A DNA stretch of 6,995 bases from an uncultured Eubacteriales bacterium (GTDB lineage Bacteria; Bacillota; Clostridia; Lachnospirales; Lachnospiraceae). The notes under the pieces are model-generated. The model searched no databases, was not told where the DNA came from, and saw only the letters and a program-made list of their open reading frames with translations. The DNA is taken from positions 1 through 6,995 of the forward strand of contig CACZSO010000042.1 in the NCBI GenBank assembly GCA_902783795.1. The letters are read 5' to 3'. Positions within the stretch are counted from its first letter, which is position 1. Every line of letters starts with the position of its first letter. Below, in pieces: positions 5,819 through 6,995 of the stretch. A program made the translations under genes and the position numbers.

Positions 5819-6124
5819 ATGGCAATGAAGATTAAAAAAGGCGACAATGTCATTGTGATCGCCGGCAAGGATAAAGACAAGGAAGGCAAGGTCCTCTCTG
5901 TTGATATGAAGAACCACAGAGTCGTGGTGGAAGGCGTGAACGTAGTCAAGAGACATACGAAGGCGAACCAGATGAACCCCAACGGCGGCATCATCGAGAA
6001 GGAAGCTCCCATCGATATCTCTAATGTGATGTACTGCGTCAACGGCAAGGGCGTCAGAGTCGGTTTTGATGTTAAGGACGGAAAGAAAGTCCGCATCAAC
6101 AAGAAGACCGGCGATGTGCTGTGA
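5819..6124 (+). CDS. rplX: 50S ribosomal protein L24
   Basis: L24 is an assembly-initiating protein that binds the 5' end of 23S rRNA and later sits near the tunnel exit. The product has 101 residues, normal for the family. The KOW motif occupies about residues 5-34, [21 protein letters not shown] being the recognisable part, followed by [20 protein letters not shown] (41-60). The C-terminal section [17 protein letters not shown] (67-83) keeps the family VGF ending but has only one cysteine, so it lacks the cysteine pair seen in some L24 proteins. The start is ATG 5819, giving [10 protein letters not shown]5 begins 17 bases after the stop. Confidence 0.97.
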   Translation: MAMKIKKGDNVIVIAGKDKDKEGKVLSVDMKNHRVVVEGVNVVKRHTKANQMNPNGGIIEKEAPIDISNVMYCVNGKGVRVGFDVKDGKKVRINKKTGDVL

Positions 6125-6141
6125 TTTTCAGGGAGGTCTAA

Positions 6142-6693
6142 ATGAACAGATTACAGGAAACCTATAAAAACGAAATGGTTCCGGCCCTGATGAAGAAGTT
6201 CGGTTATAAGAACATCATGCAGGTGCCGAAGTTAGAGAAGATCGTAGTGAACATGGGTGTCGGCGAAGCGAAAGAAAACGCGAAGCTTTTAGACGCAGCC
6301 GTAGCTGATATGGAGACCATTACCGGACAGAAGGCCGTTATCACAAAGGCTAAGAAGTCCGTGGCTAACTTCAAGATCCGTGAAGGCATGCCCATTGGCT
6401 GCAAAGTGACCCTTAGAGGTGAGAGAATGTATGATTTTGCCGACAGGCTGATCAACCTTTCCCTTCCCCGTGTCCGTGACTTCCGCGGCGTGAATGCCAA
6501 CGCTTTCGACGGCAGAGGTAATTTCGCTTTAGGTATCAAGGAACAGCTGATCTTCCCCGAGATCGATTATGATAAGATCGACAAGACCCGCGGCATGGAC
6601 ATCATTTTTGTCACCAGTGCCAAGACGGACGAGGAAGCCAGAGAACTGCTGACCCTTTTCAACATGCCTTTTGAAAAGGTCACCGAGGCATAA
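6142..6693 (+). CDS. rplE: 50S ribosomal protein L5
   Basis: L5 binds 5S rRNA with L18, anchors it in the central protuberance and contacts P-site tRNA and S13. The product has 183 residues, within the usual 178-184. Diagnostic stretches are [13 protein letters not shown] (31-43), [20 protein letters not shown] (62-81), [20 protein letters not shown] (108-127) and [15 protein letters not shown] (131-145). GGGAGG at 6131-6136 sets the ATG. The upstream gap is only 17 bases, leaving no room for a structured S8-type regulatory target before the start such as acts on the L5 mRNA in E. coli; a target reaching into the coding region cannot be excluded. S14 starts 10 bases after the stop. Confidence 0.98.
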   Translation: MNRLQETYKNEMVPALMKKFGYKNIMQVPKLEKIVVNMGVGEAKENAKLLDAAVADMETITGQKAVITKAKKSVANFKIREGMPIGCKVTLRGERMYDFADRLINLSLPRVRDFRGVNANAFDGRGNFALGIKEQLIFPEIDYDKIDKTRGMDIIFVTSAKTDEEARELLTLFNMPFEKVTEA

Positions 6694-6703
6694 GGAGGAA
6701 AAA

Positions 6704-6889
6704 ATGGCTAAAACTTCTAAGAAGATCAGACAGTCACGCGCACCTAAGTTTTCTACGCAGGCTTACACACGCTGCAGCATCTGCGGCCGTCCTCATGCCT
6801 ATTTAAGAAAGTACGGCATCTGCAGGATCTGCTTCAGAGAACTGGCGTACAAGGGTGAGATCCCGGGCGTTAAGAAAGCAAGCTGGTAA
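6704..6889 (+). CDS. rpsZ: 30S ribosomal protein S14, zinc-binding type
   Basis: S14 is a 30S head protein needed late in subunit assembly, contacting S10 and S19. This is the short zinc-ribbon form of 61 residues, also called rpsN type Z, not the 89-101 residue zinc-free form. The four zinc ligands are present: C24 and C27 in CSIC, C40 and C43 in CRIC. The C-terminal [18 protein letters not shown] is the family hallmark. The ATG at 6704 is chosen because AAGGAGG at 6692-6698 precedes it. A longer open frame from 6671 lies inside L5 and adds residues foreign to the family. A zinc-free paralogue, if there is one, would lie elsewhere in the genome. S8 follows after 15 bases. Confidence 0.98.
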   Translation: MAKTSKKIRQSRAPKFSTQAYTRCSICGRPHAYLRKYGICRICFRELAYKGEIPGVKKASW

Positions 6890-6904
6890 CAGGAGGAACA
6901 GAAT

Positions 6905-6995
6905 ATGACTATGAGTGATCCGATTGCGGATATGCTTACAAGAATCCGTAACGCTAACACTGCAAAACATGATACTGTTGATGTTCCCAGCTCCA
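6905..6995 (+). CDS. rpsH: 30S ribosomal protein S8, 5' part (3' end outside window)
   Basis: S8 is a primary 16S rRNA binder of the central domain and, in E. coli, the translational repressor of the spc operon. Only the first 30 residues are visible, [18 protein letters not shown] followed by [12 protein letters not shown], about a quarter of the roughly 132-residue family. The segment [14 protein letters not shown] is diagnostic. AGGAGG at 6891-6896 lies eight bases before the ATG at 6905; the second ATG at 6911 is a less likely start. The frame is open to the end of the window. Confidence 0.96.
   Translation, partial: MTMSDPIADMLTRIRNANTAKHDTVDVPSS

Noticed and set aside
6125..6141. Possible S8-binding regulatory target upstream of L5, as in E. 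coli
   Set aside because: The gap is only 17 bases and is mostly ribosome binding site; no matching fold was seen in the gap itself.
6671..6703. In-frame N-terminal extension of S14 inside L5
   Set aside because: The S14 family begins MAKTS, and AAGGAGG lies just before ATG 6704.

Overview
This window is a stretch of the bacterial S10-spc ribosomal protein gene cluster, read entirely on the + strand. The gene order is the canonical one: rpsJ (3' part), rplC, rplD, rplW, rplB, rpsS, rplV, rpsC, rplP, rpmC, rpsQ, rplN, rplX, rplE, rpsZ (zinc-binding S14) and rpsH (5' part). All fourteen complete genes look intact, and each has a purine-rich Shine-Dalgarno sequence at or near its start. I see no tRNA, rRNA, CRISPR array, insertion sequence or non-ribosomal protein gene.

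The source is most likely a Gram-positive anaerobe of class Clostridia, probably Lachnospiraceae or a close relative. This is judged from protein style: the L22 N-terminus [18 protein letters not shown], the L4 core around [18 protein letters not shown] and the zinc-ribbon S14. The strong AGGAGG ribosome binding sites and a base composition near half G+C also fit. It is recognition from memory, not a search result.

Layout: positions 1-1968 hold the end of S10, then L3, L4 and L23. Positions 2125-3257 hold L2 and S19. Positions 3456-6995 hold the tightly packed run from L22 to the start of S8, with gaps of 30 bases or less and an 11-base overlap between L16 and L29. The products are early-assembling and core proteins of both subunits. 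They line the exit tunnel (L4, L22, L23, L24, L29), support the peptidyl-transferase centre (L2, L3, L16) and L14 sits on the subunit interface. Others build the 30S head (S3, S10, S14, S19), the 30S body (S8, S17) and the 5S rRNA site (L5).

The genes are ordinary; what is less ordinary is the non-coding DNA. Three wide spacers interrupt the cluster: 251-387 (S10-L3), 1969-2124 (L23-L2) and 3258-3455 (S19-L22). Each is rich in inverted repeats without T-tracts. The S19-L22 spacer is the most striking. It carries a compact double-hairpin unit resembling small dispersed palindromic repeats of gut Clostridia, with three copies of TGACACC, the first of which supplies the S19 stop codon. I find no evidence of a new protein-based system here.
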